A program made the translations under genes and the position numbers. A DNA stretch of 64,000 bases, from contig JAMORK010000014.1 of the NCBI GenBank assembly GCA_027063645.1, positions 1 to 64,000 of the forward strand, given 5' to 3'. Source of the DNA: Sulfurimonas sp. Its GTDB lineage: Bacteria; Campylobacterota; Campylobacteria; Campylobacterales; Sulfurimonadaceae. Shown here in pieces: positions 53,503 through 62,071 of this stretch. The notes beneath the pieces are model-generated. The model was not told the origin of the DNA. It was given only the letters and a program-made list of their open reading frames with translations, and did no database searches. Numbering within the stretch: position 1 is the stretch's first letter; the number at the start of each line of letters is the position of its first letter.

Positions 53503-54957
53503 TTATGCGTAGTTCGCAACTACAATTTCTAAAGAGCTTAAAATCTCTTCATTCTCTTCTTCTTGTGAAAAGTAGTTGTACTCTTCACCTGCTTCTCTTT
53601 GTTGATGGTGTTGGTTTTGTTGACCAGCAGAAGAGGCATCTCCACCTTGAGAGCTATTACTAAAGTTTAAGGAAGCATTATTTATTCCATTATTTTGTAA
53701 TTGTACTTTCAAATCGTTTGCATTCATTGCCAAAGTATTGATAGCAACATTATTTGAACTTAAGTTTATATGTAAGTTTTTCCCACGTTGCACAATTGTT
53801 AAATCTACCTCGCCTAAATGCTTTGGATTTAATTGCACTTTCACTCTTGTAAAAGGAGATTTATAATCATCTATAGCTGTTTTTACATCTTGAGATAAAT
53901 ATTTTGTTAGCTGTTTGGCTTCATTGAGTTTCACTTCAAAACTATCTGCCTTAGGTGTAGAGATTGTATCTACCTTACTTGCTGTACTCATCTCCTCTTT
54001 TCCATCCCCTTTTAAAAGAGATTCTAAAGTTTTTTCTGTCTGAGTAGGTGCACTTGGAGCAATCACTTTTGCAGTGGCAACAGAAAAGTCAGCAGTAAGT
54101 CCTGTATTATCCTTTTTACTTACTTTTTCCCCTCTAAGTAAAAGTTTTAGTGTTTCATCTACTTTTTGCTTTGGATTTTTTTGCTCAATAGTTTGAAGCT
54201 TTGTTTGAACCATCTCTTGGGTGGTGTGTTCTGGCATTGTTTGGGCTTTAAAAAGTGGAGTAGTTTTCAACTCTTTGAGTGTTGTAGTCACTCTTTTATC
54301 TACCTTATTTTCCTCTTGAAGATCTACTTTTTCTAAATTTTCATCTGTAGCTTGTTGTACTTTTTTTGTGCTTTGTAGCTTTACTTCTCTCTCATCTGTA
54401 TCTAGAAGAACAGGAGTTTGCTGTTTTAGAGTTTCTTTTTGCTCTTTTGGTACTGTTTTTACTTCAGCTTGTACCTCTTCTAGAGTAATCTTGGAGATAT
54501 CTATGCCATATTTAGTGGCAACTTTAGCTAAACCTTTTAAAGTTTTTGGAAGCTCTTTTATCTCAGAGCGTTTAAAATCATCACTTGATATCAACTTCTC
54601 TTTTAAATATTGTTTTGCATCTTGAATAAGAGTTTTTAACTCATCTTGAGTCAATGTTTGTGTGATTTTTGGATTGAGTTCAAGAGAGATTTCATCCTCT
54701 TGTAGTGTCTCACCCTTTAAAAGAGAAAGTAAAATATCATTTTTAGTTTGTTTAGTCCCTGTAGTTTGCTCTTGAGTATCTTCTAAAGAAAGGAGAAGAG
54801 GACCCGATTCAAGTGCATTCTTATCACCTTTTTTTGTCACTATACCTTGTAATAAGTCTGAAAAAGAGAGAGTTGATTCACCCTCCTCTTGTGGCAGGGT
54901 ATTGAGTGGTAATGATGAAGAGGTAGCTTCAGGTTTTGCATCAAATGAAATCATCAT
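53503..54957 (-). CDS. fliK: Flagellar hook-length control protein FliK
   Basis: FliK measures the hook and switches export to late substrates. The 484-residue protein has a long low-complexity Thr/Lys/Glu-rich body (about 20-340, with many KETLKQQ and EEN runs) and a conserved C-terminal domain with RVKVQLNPKHLGEVDLTIVQ and NNGINNASLNFSN. A glutamine/histidine-rich tail follows (GQQNQHHQQREAGEEYNYF). AGGAG lies before ATGATG; the second ATG is better spaced. A sigma-54 promoter precedes it, and it leads the hook operon. Confidence 0.88.
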   Translation of the reverse strand: MMISFDAKPEATSSSLPLNTLPQEEGESTLSFSDLLQGIVTKKGDKNALESGPLLLSLEDTQEQTTGTKQTKNDILLSLLKGETLQEDEISLELNPKITQTLTQDELKTLIQDAKQYLKEKLISSDDFKRSEIKELPKTLKGLAKVATKYGIDISKITLEEVQAEVKTVPKEQKETLKQQTPVLLDTDEREVKLQSTKKVQQATDENLEKVDLQEENKVDKRVTTTLKELKTTPLFKAQTMPEHTTQEMVQTKLQTIEQKNPKQKVDETLKLLLRGEKVSKKDNTGLTADFSVATAKVIAPSAPTQTEKTLESLLKGDGKEEMSTASKVDTISTPKADSFEVKLNEAKQLTKYLSQDVKTAIDDYKSPFTRVKVQLNPKHLGEVDLTIVQRGKNLHINLSSNNVAINTLAMNANDLKVQLQNNGINNASLNFSNSSQGGDASSAGQQNQHHQQREAGEEYNYFSQEEENEEILSSLEIVVANYA

Positions 54958-55004
54958 CTACTCCTATAAATTCCTCTCAAAGAAGAGAGTTTTTTATAAG
55001 TTAT

Positions 55005-55020
55005 AGCATTTATTGTTCCA
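55005..55020 (-). promoter_or_regulatory. Sigma-54 (-24/-12) promoter for fliK-flgD-flgE
   Basis: On the minus strand TGGAACAATAAATGCT has GG-N10-GC spacing and matches the flgE promoter half-sites exactly. It lies about 48 bases before the fliK start. Confidence 0.75.
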
Positions 55021-55030
55021 TTATGAAAAT

Positions 55031-55450
55031 TTATATCTTCTTTGCAAACCTATCAAGACAATGAAGATCATACTTATAAAAAGTACTCACACTATCTTGC
55101 ATAAATCCAAAAATCTCTTCAGCTGTCTCACCATCAGCAGGATAGCTCAACATAAAAGAGTCTAAATATTTAGCAAAAAACTCATCAAACATCTTTTTTA
55201 CAATCCCCGCTCCATATTTATCGGTATAGGGGAGAACAAAGAAATAGTCAGATTCATAATTTACAATAGAGTCTGATGTACGCAGTATCTCCAAAAGTGA
55301 AGCATCTACAATATCTACAGGAATCCCTGAAAAATTACAATATAAAAGGGTAAAACTCTCTGCACGATTCTCATCTAATCTATCAGAGATACCAATGTTT
55401 AATTCCATAAGTTGTTTGAAATTCTCAAAAGAGAAGTGGATTCCAGCCAT
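55031..55450 (-). CDS. Small protein resembling a degenerate GGDEF fold
   Basis: The 139-residue protein has no signal peptide. LEILRTSDSIVNYESDYFFV and LPYTDKYGAGIVKKMFDEFF recall the core of GGDEF domains (...RSD...R.GGDEF...LP.TD..GA...), with YESDYF in place of GGDEF. Catalysis is therefore not expected. The N-terminus (IHFSFENFKQLMELNIGISD) is helical. The ATG at 55448-55450 follows AAGG; a TTG upstream is too close to it. It lies between dnaG and the flagellar genes; a regulatory role for motility is a guess. Confidence 0.6.
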   Translation of the reverse strand: MAGIHFSFENFKQLMELNIGISDRLDENRAESFTLLYCNFSGIPVDIVDASLLEILRTSDSIVNYESDYFFVLPYTDKYGAGIVKKMFDEFFAKYLDSFMLSYPADGETAEEIFGFMQDSVSTFYKYDLHCLDRFAKKI

Positions 55451-55513
55451 ATTGTGCAACCTTAAATAACGTTACCCAAGTATAGCTAAAATTTTATAAA
55501 ATTATGAAAATTT

Positions 55514-57178
55514 CTATGTATCATTCATACCAACAAGCTCACCGCGTTTAAGTTTGGCAATCTTTCCACGAAATTTACGTATATAAAAAGCTTTCTCTTC
55601 AAAAGAGATATTTGATGCGATATTCACTTTTTTTAATTCTCTCTCATAATACCTTGTCAAAAATATAATAAGTTCTGCATGAAGTGCTTCTTCACTCTTT
55701 AAAGCTCGAATACTTTCATCAACCTCTATAGCCATCAACTCAGGTAAGTTCCTCTCCCCCGCAAGAGCAGCTGCAAACTCTCTGGCATGAAATTGAAGGA
55801 GAGAGGGGTCAAGTACATCTAAAATCTGGTTAATCAACTCCGGTGCTTCTAAAACTGTTTTGATTAAAGAGAGCTCCCATGCATCTCTATGAGTATTTTT
55901 TTGCATAAGAGGAGCCACTTTTTGAGAGGTTGGAGCTAGTTTTACAAGGGATGGGGAAACGCCAAGTCCACCTAAACGCGATGCAAGATAGGTACGATAC
56001 TCCTCTTGAAGTATGGGAGAGAGTGTTTTTAAATAGGCCACACCCTCTGCCATACAACTCTCTTTTTCTTTTGGATTAGACAGATCATAAAGGGAGAGCA
56101 GTTCATCTAAAACAAACTCGATAAAAGCCTGTGGAGCATGAAAGATATCACTTAACTCTTCACTCCGACCATCTTTTACCATATCGGCAGGGTCTAAACC
56201 ACCCTCAAAAACAACTACCCCGCCATTAAATCCACTAGCACTCAGTAGTTTTGAGGCTTTCAGTGCTGCAGCTCGTCCCGCTTTATCTCCATCGTATGCC
56301 ATTATAACCCGTGGCGTTCCCTTTCTTAAAAGAGGAAGATGTTCCACTGTTAGGGCTGTTCCAAGTGTTGCTACTGCATTATCAAAACCCGCTTGATGCA
56401 ACATAATAACATCTAAATAACCCTCTGTTATAATTATCTCACTGCGTTTATAGATCGCCTGTTTTGCATGATGGTAGGCATAGAGTAAACGCGATTTATT
56501 AAAATAAGCAGTTTCTGGAGAGTTTACATATTTTGCCTGATGTCCACTAATAGTTCGCCCACCAAACCCTACAATACTCCCATTTGCCGCATGAATAGGA
56601 AAAGTAACACGCTCAATAAAACGAGCATATGTTTGACGGCGTTCTGGGTTATACCCTACTACACCCATATCTATCGCTTCTTTTATGGGAAACTGCTGAG
56701 ACTTTATATAGTTAAGCGTTGCTTGAGAATCTGGAGCATACCCAATACCAAACTTCTCAATAGAACTCTCATAGATACCTCTCTCTCGAACATACTCAAG
56801 AGCTGTTTTGTTTTGACTTAAAAGAGATTGGTACCACTCATTGAGTTTCTCCATCACTTGTGAGCGTGGTTTGTTATGTTTGTTATCTGTATATGTGAGT
56901 GTAAAGTTATAATTTTGAGCGAGTTTTTCTAAGGCTTCAGGGTAGTTGAGTTTTTCATACTCCATCACAAACTTGACACTATCTCCACCTGCACCACAGC
57001 CAAAACAGTGGTATATCTGTTTTTGAGGGCTTACAACAAAAGAGGGAGATTTTTCATCGTGAAAAGGGCAAGGGGCTTTAAAATTTCCCCCAGCTTTTTT
57101 CAGCTCTATATAGTTTCCTACAACATCAACAATATCAAGTCGAGCTTTAAGGGCTTCTATGGAGTCTTGTGCAATCAT
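55514..57178 (-). CDS. dnaG: DNA primase
   Basis: DnaG makes RNA primers at the replication fork. The 554-residue protein has the N-terminal zinc finger (CPFHDEKSPSFVVSPQ and YHCFGCGAGGD, about residues 37-64), the RNA polymerase domain, and a TOPRIM centre (EGYLDVIMLHQAGFDNAVAT with the catalytic Glu, MAYDGDKAGRAAALKA with DxD-type residues). A divergent helicase-binding C-terminus follows. It is seven bases downstream of the permease gene, yet a TATAAT sits six bases before its ATG, so it may also have its own leaderless message. Confidence 0.95.
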   Translation of the reverse strand: MIAQDSIEALKARLDIVDVVGNYIELKKAGGNFKAPCPFHDEKSPSFVVSPQKQIYHCFGCGAGGDSVKFVMEYEKLNYPEALEKLAQNYNFTLTYTDNKHNKPRSQVMEKLNEWYQSLLSQNKTALEYVRERGIYESSIEKFGIGYAPDSQATLNYIKSQQFPIKEAIDMGVVGYNPERRQTYARFIERVTFPIHAANGSIVGFGGRTISGHQAKYVNSPETAYFNKSRLLYAYHHAKQAIYKRSEIIITEGYLDVIMLHQAGFDNAVATLGTALTVEHLPLLRKGTPRVIMAYDGDKAGRAAALKASKLLSASGFNGGVVVFEGGLDPADMVKDGRSEELSDIFHAPQAFIEFVLDELLSLYDLSNPKEKESCMAEGVAYLKTLSPILQEEYRTYLASRLGGLGVSPSLVKLAPTSQKVAPLMQKNTHRDAWELSLIKTVLEAPELINQILDVLDPSLLQFHAREFAAALAGERNLPELMAIEVDESIRALKSEEALHAELIIFLTRYYERELKKVNIASNISFEEKAFYIRKFRGKIAKLKRGELVGMNDT

Positions 57179-57184
57179 AAAAAG

Positions 57185-57190
57185 ATTATA
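57185..57190 (-). promoter_or_regulatory. -10 box placed for a leaderless mRNA (dnaG)
   Basis: On the minus strand TATAAT, six bases (CTTTTT), then the dnaG ATG. It overlaps the stop region of the permease gene. Confidence 0.4.
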
Positions 57191-58229
57191 CAGACTCTTT
57201 GGTTAAATATCGGTTTAATACCCCTTTAGTACTATAATAAACTACAAATGCCCATAACAGCATACTAGAAGCTATACTAAAGAGACTTGCCTCCTCTTCT
57301 ATATGCACTAAATTTTTTGCACTTACATCTGCTAAAATATAATCTAAACCAAGCCCAAAAAGAATACTTCCAAGTATAATACTCCCAAGATAAATATATA
57401 AGGTTCTTATTCCTAACATTTTTTTAACAACACCAATCGTTACAGTATTTGTAGCTGGTCCTGCACTTAAAAACACAAATGCGGCTCCGGGACTGACACC
57501 TGCTAGTATAAGTCCTGCTGCAATAGGTAAAGAAGCGGTTGCACACACATACATTGGTACAGCTATAATGATGGCAATAATATAAGAGAGCCAAGAATAT
57601 TCTAAAAGAATATCACTTAAATTCTGTGGAATAAGTGTAGTAATCAATGCACCCAAAACCAAACCAAACAATAAAGGGGAAGCAATATCTTTTAAAAGTG
57701 TCTCAAAGGCATATATAAAAACTTTTTTAAGAGAAAAACTTTCCTTTTGTGTTGCACTACAGCAACTATCTCCAGAGCAACAACTTGAAGATTCTTGGAC
57801 AACTTCCTCTCCCTCTTTTTCTGAATAAATATTACTTAAAATACCTGCAACAATAGAGATAAACATAGAAGTAAGAACTCTATAAAGAGTAAAAACCCAA
57901 CCAAACATACCATAGGTTGCTAAGATAGAATCTGCCCCTGTTATGGGTGTAGATATAAGAAAAGAGAGAGTGGCTCCATTGCTTGCCCCACTTTTTTTCA
58001 TCCCTGCAGCAAGAGGGATTACACCGCACGAGCATACAGGTAAAGGTATTCCAAAAAGTGTTGCTTTTATCACAGCAAGAGTAGAATTATTTCCTAAATG
58101 GTTCTTAATAAGGCTCTCTGGAACCAATTCGTGTAATACCCCAGCAAACAAAAGACCAAATAAGATATAAGGTGCCATGGCATTACTTAAATCATACAGT
58201 GCCTCAAAAAACATTACAAAAATTTCCAT
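57186..58229 (-). CDS. SO_0444-family metal efflux permease
   Basis: The 347-residue membrane protein has eight or so hydrophobic segments, the cysteine motif PLPVCSCGVIPLA (about residues 61-73), a duplicated module with VPMYVCATASLPIAAG, and a cytoplasmic Cys-rich loop (SSCCSGDSCCSATQ, about 150-163) likely to bind metal. This matches permeases of the SO_0444 copper/zinc efflux group. The divergent gene encodes an ArsR-type metal sensor, and a palindrome between them is a likely operator. The exact metal (copper, zinc, arsenic) is uncertain. Confidence 0.85.
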   Translation of the reverse strand: MEIFVMFFEALYDLSNAMAPYILFGLLFAGVLHELVPESLIKNHLGNNSTLAVIKATLFGIPLPVCSCGVIPLAAGMKKSGASNGATLSFLISTPITGADSILATYGMFGWVFTLYRVLTSMFISIVAGILSNIYSEKEGEEVVQESSSCCSGDSCCSATQKESFSLKKVFIYAFETLLKDIASPLLFGLVLGALITTLIPQNLSDILLEYSWLSYIIAIIIAVPMYVCATASLPIAAGLILAGVSPGAAFVFLSAGPATNTVTIGVVKKMLGIRTLYIYLGSIILGSILFGLGLDYILADVSAKNLVHIEEEASLFSIASSMLLWAFVVYYSTKGVLNRYLTKESV

Positions 58230-58260
58230 TATTAGATCCCTTTTTTTATGCTACAATTTC

Positions 58261-58280
58261 ATATAACGATATTGTTATAT
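58261..58280. promoter_or_regulatory. Palindromic ArsR-type operator
   Basis: ATATAAC-N6-GTTATAT is a perfect 7+7 inverted repeat in the divergent promoter between the permease and arsR-like genes. A second palindrome, GTTAT-ATA-ATAAC, overlaps it at 58274-58286. ArsR proteins bind such AT-rich repeats; binding here is inferred. Confidence 0.6.
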
Positions 58281-58303
58281 AATAACACTTCAAAAGAGGT
58301 TAG

Positions 58304-58615
58304 ATGGAAAAACTAGTTGTTTTAGCAAAAATTTTAAGTGATATAAATAGAGTAAAAATTTTAGCACTTCTCAAACGCGATAAAAACTTATGTGTCTGTG
58401 AAATATGTGACACCCTTGAGCTTTCTCAGCCCTTAGTCTCAAGACATTTAGGACAGATGAAAAAAGCACAGCTCATAGATGTTCACAAAGAGGGAAAATG
58501 GAGTATCTACTCTTTAGTTGATCATAGTATGCTAGAATATCTTCTCCAAGAGATACAAGAGGATCTGCAAAAGATTCCTCCAACGAGACAGTGTTTCTCC
58601 AGAAATAAAAGGTAA
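58304..58615 (+). CDS. ArsR-family metal-responsive repressor
   Basis: The 103-residue protein is a winged-helix repressor: LAKILSDINRVKILALLKRD, then NLCVCEICDTLELSQPLVSR with the metal-binding C-x-C-x2-C motif in the recognition-helix region (about residues 29-34), as in ArsR ELCVCD. The rest is HLGQMKKAQLIDVHKEGKW. It is divergent from the SO_0444-type permease and presumably represses it until metal or arsenite binds. AGAGG lies upstream. It is three bases before the Crp/Fnr gene. Confidence 0.92.
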   Translation: MEKLVVLAKILSDINRVKILALLKRDKNLCVCEICDTLELSQPLVSRHLGQMKKAQLIDVHKEGKWSIYSLVDHSMLEYLLQEIQEDLQKIPPTRQCFSRNKR

Positions 58616-58618
58616 AAA

Positions 58619-59230
58619 ATGCAATTAAGCGAATTTCCATTTTACAAAGAGCTAGAAGAGAACTCCTTAACATTTTTACAAAAGCACTTAAAACCTATAG
58701 AGGTTCCGCAGGGGAATGTTCTCTTTTTTCAGGGAGAGATTTGCGATAACATCCTGTTTTTAACCCAAGGAAAGGTACGGCTCTACATTCAATCTGAAGA
58801 TGCAGATGAAATCACTCTTTATGAATTACATCCAGGAGAACAATGTATTGTCAATACGGCATCTACTATTAGCCAAACAGAAGCAATAGGCTCCGCCCTT
58901 ACGCTTACACCCATCAAAGGATACCTCCTTGATGTAAAAAGTGTTAAAGAACTTGCTCACTCCAGCAGTGCCTATCAATCCTTTTTATTTTCTATCTATA
59001 CCTTACGGATGGGAACTTTAGCCCAGCTTGTGAATGATATTAAATTTAAAAAACTTGATGCTAGAGTTTTTGAATGGCTTCTTGCAAAAAACTCCCCTCA
59101 TATAGAAACAACACATGAAAATATTGCCAATGAACTTGGAAGCAGTCGAGTTGTTATAAGTCGAATTCTTAAAGATTTAGAGAAGCAAGGAAAAATTGCA
59201 CAAACACGGGGTAGTATACAGATTCTCTAG
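58619..59230 (+). CDS. Crp/Fnr-family transcription regulator
   Basis: The 203-residue protein has a cyclic-nucleotide-like beta roll (EVPQGNVLFFQGEICDNILF, LTQGKVRLYIQSEDADEITL) and a C-terminal HTH (TTHENIANELGSSRVVISRI, LKDLEKQGKIAQT). It lacks the N-terminal Cys cluster of FNR, though single Cys residues occur in GEICDN and GEQCIV. The effector is unknown; a redox, nitric-oxide or sulfur signal is possible. It is probably co-transcribed with the ArsR gene and the DUF2892 gene. Confidence 0.9.
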   Translation: MQLSEFPFYKELEENSLTFLQKHLKPIEVPQGNVLFFQGEICDNILFLTQGKVRLYIQSEDADEITLYELHPGEQCIVNTASTISQTEAIGSALTLTPIKGYLLDVKSVKELAHSSSAYQSFLFSIYTLRMGTLAQLVNDIKFKKLDARVFEWLLAKNSPHIETTHENIANELGSSRVVISRILKDLEKQGKIAQTRGSIQIL

Positions 59231-59315
59231 CAATGCGATACCTTATGTAACATTAGTCACAGACAAACACTCCCCTTTTTTCATACAATACCAATACAAC
59301 AAAAAAGGATTTATT

Positions 59316-59504
59316 ATGTGTTTCAATTTAGGAAAACTTGACAGAACATTAAGAGCAATCGCGGGTATTGCTCTTATAGGCTATGGGCTCATTGCTCCAA
59401 ATTATATTATTGCAGCAGTGGGTGCTGTTCCACTTCTAACAGCAGTTTTTGGTTTTTGTCCATTGTATCCCCTTATCAAATTAGATACAGGGTGTAAAAA
59501 ATAA
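59316..59504 (+). CDS. DUF2892 small membrane protein
   Basis: The 62-residue protein has NLGKLDRTLRAIAGIALIGY and a second hydrophobic helix ending FGFCPLYPLIKLDTGCK, matching DUF2892 (YgaP-like) with its conserved CPLY. YgaP fuses this domain to a rhodanese, so a role in sulfur transfer at the membrane is possible. The ATG at 59316 follows AAAAAAGGAT; the frame is open upstream but overlaps the Crp/Fnr gene. Confidence 0.82.
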   Translation: MCFNLGKLDRTLRAIAGIALIGYGLIAPNYIIAAVGAVPLLTAVFGFCPLYPLIKLDTGCKK

Positions 59505-59573
59505 AAAATTGCTAATTAAAAAAGATTCAGGTATAATTGCATTTCAAATTTAAAAGAAAGTGGGTGATGTGAT

Positions 59574-59786
59574 ATGCCTGGTATCGTACTACGCCATGAT
59601 GACAATTTTGATGCATCTTATCGTCGTTTCAAAAAGCAGACTGACCGTAACTTAATCGTTACAGAAGCTCGTGCTCGCCGTTTCCATGAAACGGAAACTG
59701 AAAAACGTAAGAAATTCAAAATTGCATCTCGTAAGAAAATGCTTAAACGTCTTTATATGATGAGACGTTACGAATCACGCCTGTAA
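59574..59786 (+). CDS. rpsU: 30S ribosomal protein S21
   Basis: The 70-residue basic protein matches S21: [20 protein letters not shown], then [20 protein letters not shown]. It binds 16S rRNA near the anti-Shine-Dalgarno and helps initiation. TATAAT lies at 59532-59537, with a leader of about 30 bases. A terminator follows. Codon use is biased toward CGT for Arg, as expected of a highly expressed gene. Confidence 0.97.
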   Translation: MPGIVLRHDDNFDASYRRFKKQTDRNLIVTEARARRFHETETEKRKKFKIASRKKMLKRLYMMRRYESRL

Positions 59787-59808
59787 GCGTTAGCCCTCGG
59801 GCTGCGTT
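59785..59808 (+). terminator. rpsU terminator
   Basis: AAGCG-TT-AGCC-CTCG-GGCT-G-CGTTT folds into a stem with a CTCG loop and a small internal bulge, followed by TTATCTT. It begins at the rpsU stop codon. Confidence 0.6.
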
Positions 59809-59833
59809 TATCTTCTCAAACAAACTTCCTAAC

Positions 59834-61000
59834 TTAAAACTCTATCCCCAAACCAAACAGTAACTGATAATCATTTTTATATGGCTCAATACCATCTGAA
59901 GCAACCTGTGGTAAATGTGTATAATCCCAAATACCTGTAATATCAAAATCTAACCAATCTAAAAGTTCATTTTCAAGTGCTAACACCATATGATGTTTGT
60001 ATTGTCCCGATTTTCTATCTGTAAATGTCATCTTGTACTGATAGTTTATATCTGTCTTCCCTGAAAGTTCATACTCTAAGCGTGTACTTAATTCTAATGA
60101 AAAAGAGGTTGGAGCATCATTCTCCCCTGTATTTACCGTAATATATCGCGTATGTATAGCTGCTGGACCACCTGAAACATCCCACTCTAACTCGGGTGTA
60201 TCTACAATGGTATACCCAAGACCAGCTCCAAGTGTATACTGGTTTTTAATGTTTTGAAACTTATCTTGATAGTACTCACTAAACACTGGTGTCCAGAAAA
60301 AATAACGGCTTATATAAACATCATACTTTTCATTGATACGATGATCATTGGCTGTCTCTTCCCCATTACTACTAGAGATTCTTCCTAGATAATCCAGACG
60401 CAATCTTGTAGTTGCTGTTCTACGGTTGATATTTGCTTTTACATTATAATCAAACTGCTTTTTATTGCCAGCTCTTAGGTCTAAGTTGACTGTAACTTTC
60501 CCTGACCAATACTGTCTCTCTTTATCACCAGATAAAGCCAAAGAGACTATCTGATTTTTATCAAAAGTGTAGGTATTGTCACCCTGAACAATATGGATTT
60601 TCCCATCCTTATAGCGGATAATTCCTGGAATATTGGCAACACCTTCTATATTGACATCAACGATATGGTAACTTTTGATCTGTTTGATATCTTTAAATTT
60701 AAAAGTATATAAGCCTATCTCATCACTATCAAACTCAAGCTCATCATTGTACATAGCTTTAATCTCACCCTTAAACCATTCGCCAGATTTCGTTTGTATC
60801 CAGTCATATTTTTTTGGTGTAGGGGAGAGTTTTTCCCAAGACTCTTGTTGCTTAGATGGGGAAAATTTTTTTGCTTTTTCCCGTAGTTGTTCTTCACTCA
60901 AGCCAGAGGTATCTTTCAACAACATAGGTTCAGTAGGTGCACTTTCATCTTGTGCAAAACCTAAACTTACCAAGAAACACAATAATATAAAGTATCTCAT
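59834..61000 (-). CDS. DUF481 outer-membrane protein with N-terminal periplasmic module
   Basis: The 388-residue protein has a signal peptide (ending GFAQ), a linker rich in Lys/Glu (about 25-65), a small beta module (WIQTKSGEWFKGEIKAMYND, GLYTFKFKDIKQIKSYHIVD, about 67-150) and a DUF481-type barrel (about 160-388: KVTVNLDLRAGNKKQFDYNV, many aromatic strands, terminal FGLGIEF). The final Phe fits outer-membrane insertion. It directly follows dgt (TAAATG). The first module resembles SH3-like repeats of such proteins. Function is unknown. Confidence 0.8.
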   Translation of the reverse strand: MRYFILLCFLVSLGFAQDESAPTEPMLLKDTSGLSEEQLREKAKKFSPSKQQESWEKLSPTPKKYDWIQTKSGEWFKGEIKAMYNDELEFDSDEIGLYTFKFKDIKQIKSYHIVDVNIEGVANIPGIIRYKDGKIHIVQGDNTYTFDKNQIVSLALSGDKERQYWSGKVTVNLDLRAGNKKQFDYNVKANINRRTATTRLRLDYLGRISSSNGEETANDHRINEKYDVYISRYFFWTPVFSEYYQDKFQNIKNQYTLGAGLGYTIVDTPELEWDVSGGPAAIHTRYITVNTGENDAPTSFSLELSTRLEYELSGKTDINYQYKMTFTDRKSGQYKHHMVLALENELLDWLDFDITGIWDYTHLPQVASDGIEPYKNDYQLLFGLGIEF

Positions 61001-62071
61001 TTAAAGTTTTCCATACATTTCATTGTAAAAGTTGAGTGCATATCTGTCACTCATACTTGCTATATAATCTGCAATCACTCTATGTTTATTTCGTTTTGAG
61101 AGTTGCTCGTAGTAAAAGGCAGGAAGCATCTTCTCCTCCTCCATCAGACCACTATAGAGCCCTTTAATTGCTTGTGTTCCAGCATACATCTTGCGAACAA
61201 TATTTTTATGTTGGTACATCTTTTGATAAAGCAGTTTTTTAAGTTTTTTAATCTTTGTTTCTAAAGACTTGTCAAAACCCACAGGCATATCTATACTTTT
61301 ATCTTCTATCTTCTCTTGTGAATACTCAAGCAATGAGTAAACAAGATGATTGATAAGGTGGGAACTAAAACGGTAACGAAACATCTCATCGTTCTCTTCA
61401 CCAACACCTTCTGCAGCTACTTTTTCTAAAATCTCCACTGCCAATTCACTTGTCTTAAGATCTTCAAAACTAATAATACCAGAGTTGATACCATCATCAA
61501 TATCATGACTCATATAAGCTATCTCATCAGCACGATCTACTATCATCGCTTCTACAGATGGGTGTTTATCGAGATTAAACTGCTGATGAATACTCTCAGG
61601 TAAAAAAGATTTATGGTATGGGTAAGAGTGTTTTAAAATCCCCTCTAGTGTAGCAAAAGTAAGATTTAATCCATCAAAATTTTTATAGCGTTTTTCAAGC
61701 TTAGAAACCACTCGAAAACTTTGAAAATTATGCTCAAAACCATTAGAAAAACCATCTGCTTTTAAACACTCATCTAAAGTATCACCACCCACATGGCCAA
61801 AAGGGGTATGCCCTAAATCATGTGCAAGGGCAATCGCTTCTGCGAGAGATTCATTGAGTCCAAGTGTAGAGGTGATTGAGCGAGCAATCTGTGAGACCTC
61901 TATAGAGTGGGTCAGGCGTGTACGAAAGAAATCACCCTCATGGTTTAAGAAAACCTGTGTTTTATACTCAAGTTTTCTAAAAGAACCAGAGTGTATGATT
62001 CTATCGCGATCACGTGCATAAGGGTTACGAAAATCCTTATCTATCTTATAAAATCTCTCTTGTGGCTGCAT
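61001..62071 (-). CDS. dgt: Deoxyguanosinetriphosphate triphosphohydrolase-like protein
   Basis: dGTPases remove triphosphate from dGTP and related nucleotides. The 356-residue HD-domain protein has RIIHSGSFRKLEYKTQVF, FRTRLTHSIEVSQIARSI with the first metal His, AHDLGHTPFGHVGGDTL with the HD pair, and a third metal site in VDRADEIAYMSHDIDDG. It belongs to the shorter non-enterobacterial type. It overlaps the phnA-like gene as TAATG and is in the same operon as thyX, suggesting joint control of dNTP pools. Confidence 0.93.
   Translation of the reverse strand: MQPQERFYKIDKDFRNPYARDRDRIIHSGSFRKLEYKTQVFLNHEGDFFRTRLTHSIEVSQIARSITSTLGLNESLAEAIALAHDLGHTPFGHVGGDTLDECLKADGFSNGFEHNFQSFRVVSKLEKRYKNFDGLNLTFATLEGILKHSYPYHKSFLPESIHQQFNLDKHPSVEAMIVDRADEIAYMSHDIDDGINSGIISFEDLKTSELAVEILEKVAAEGVGEENDEMFRYRFSSHLINHLVYSLLEYSQEKIEDKSIDMPVGFDKSLETKIKKLKKLLYQKMYQHKNIVRKMYAGTQAIKGLYSGLMEEEKMLPAFYYEQLSKRNKHRVIADYIASMSDRYALNFYNEMYGKL

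Noticed and set aside
54974..54996. CTCTC-AAAGAA-GAGAG followed by T6, like a plus-strand terminator
   Set aside because: No plus-strand gene ends nearby; on the minus strand it is in the fliK leader and has no T-tract after it.
59196..59315. Longer N-terminus for the DUF2892 protein
   Set aside because: It overlaps the Crp/Fnr gene, and a good ribosome-binding site and family homology both point to the ATG at 59316.
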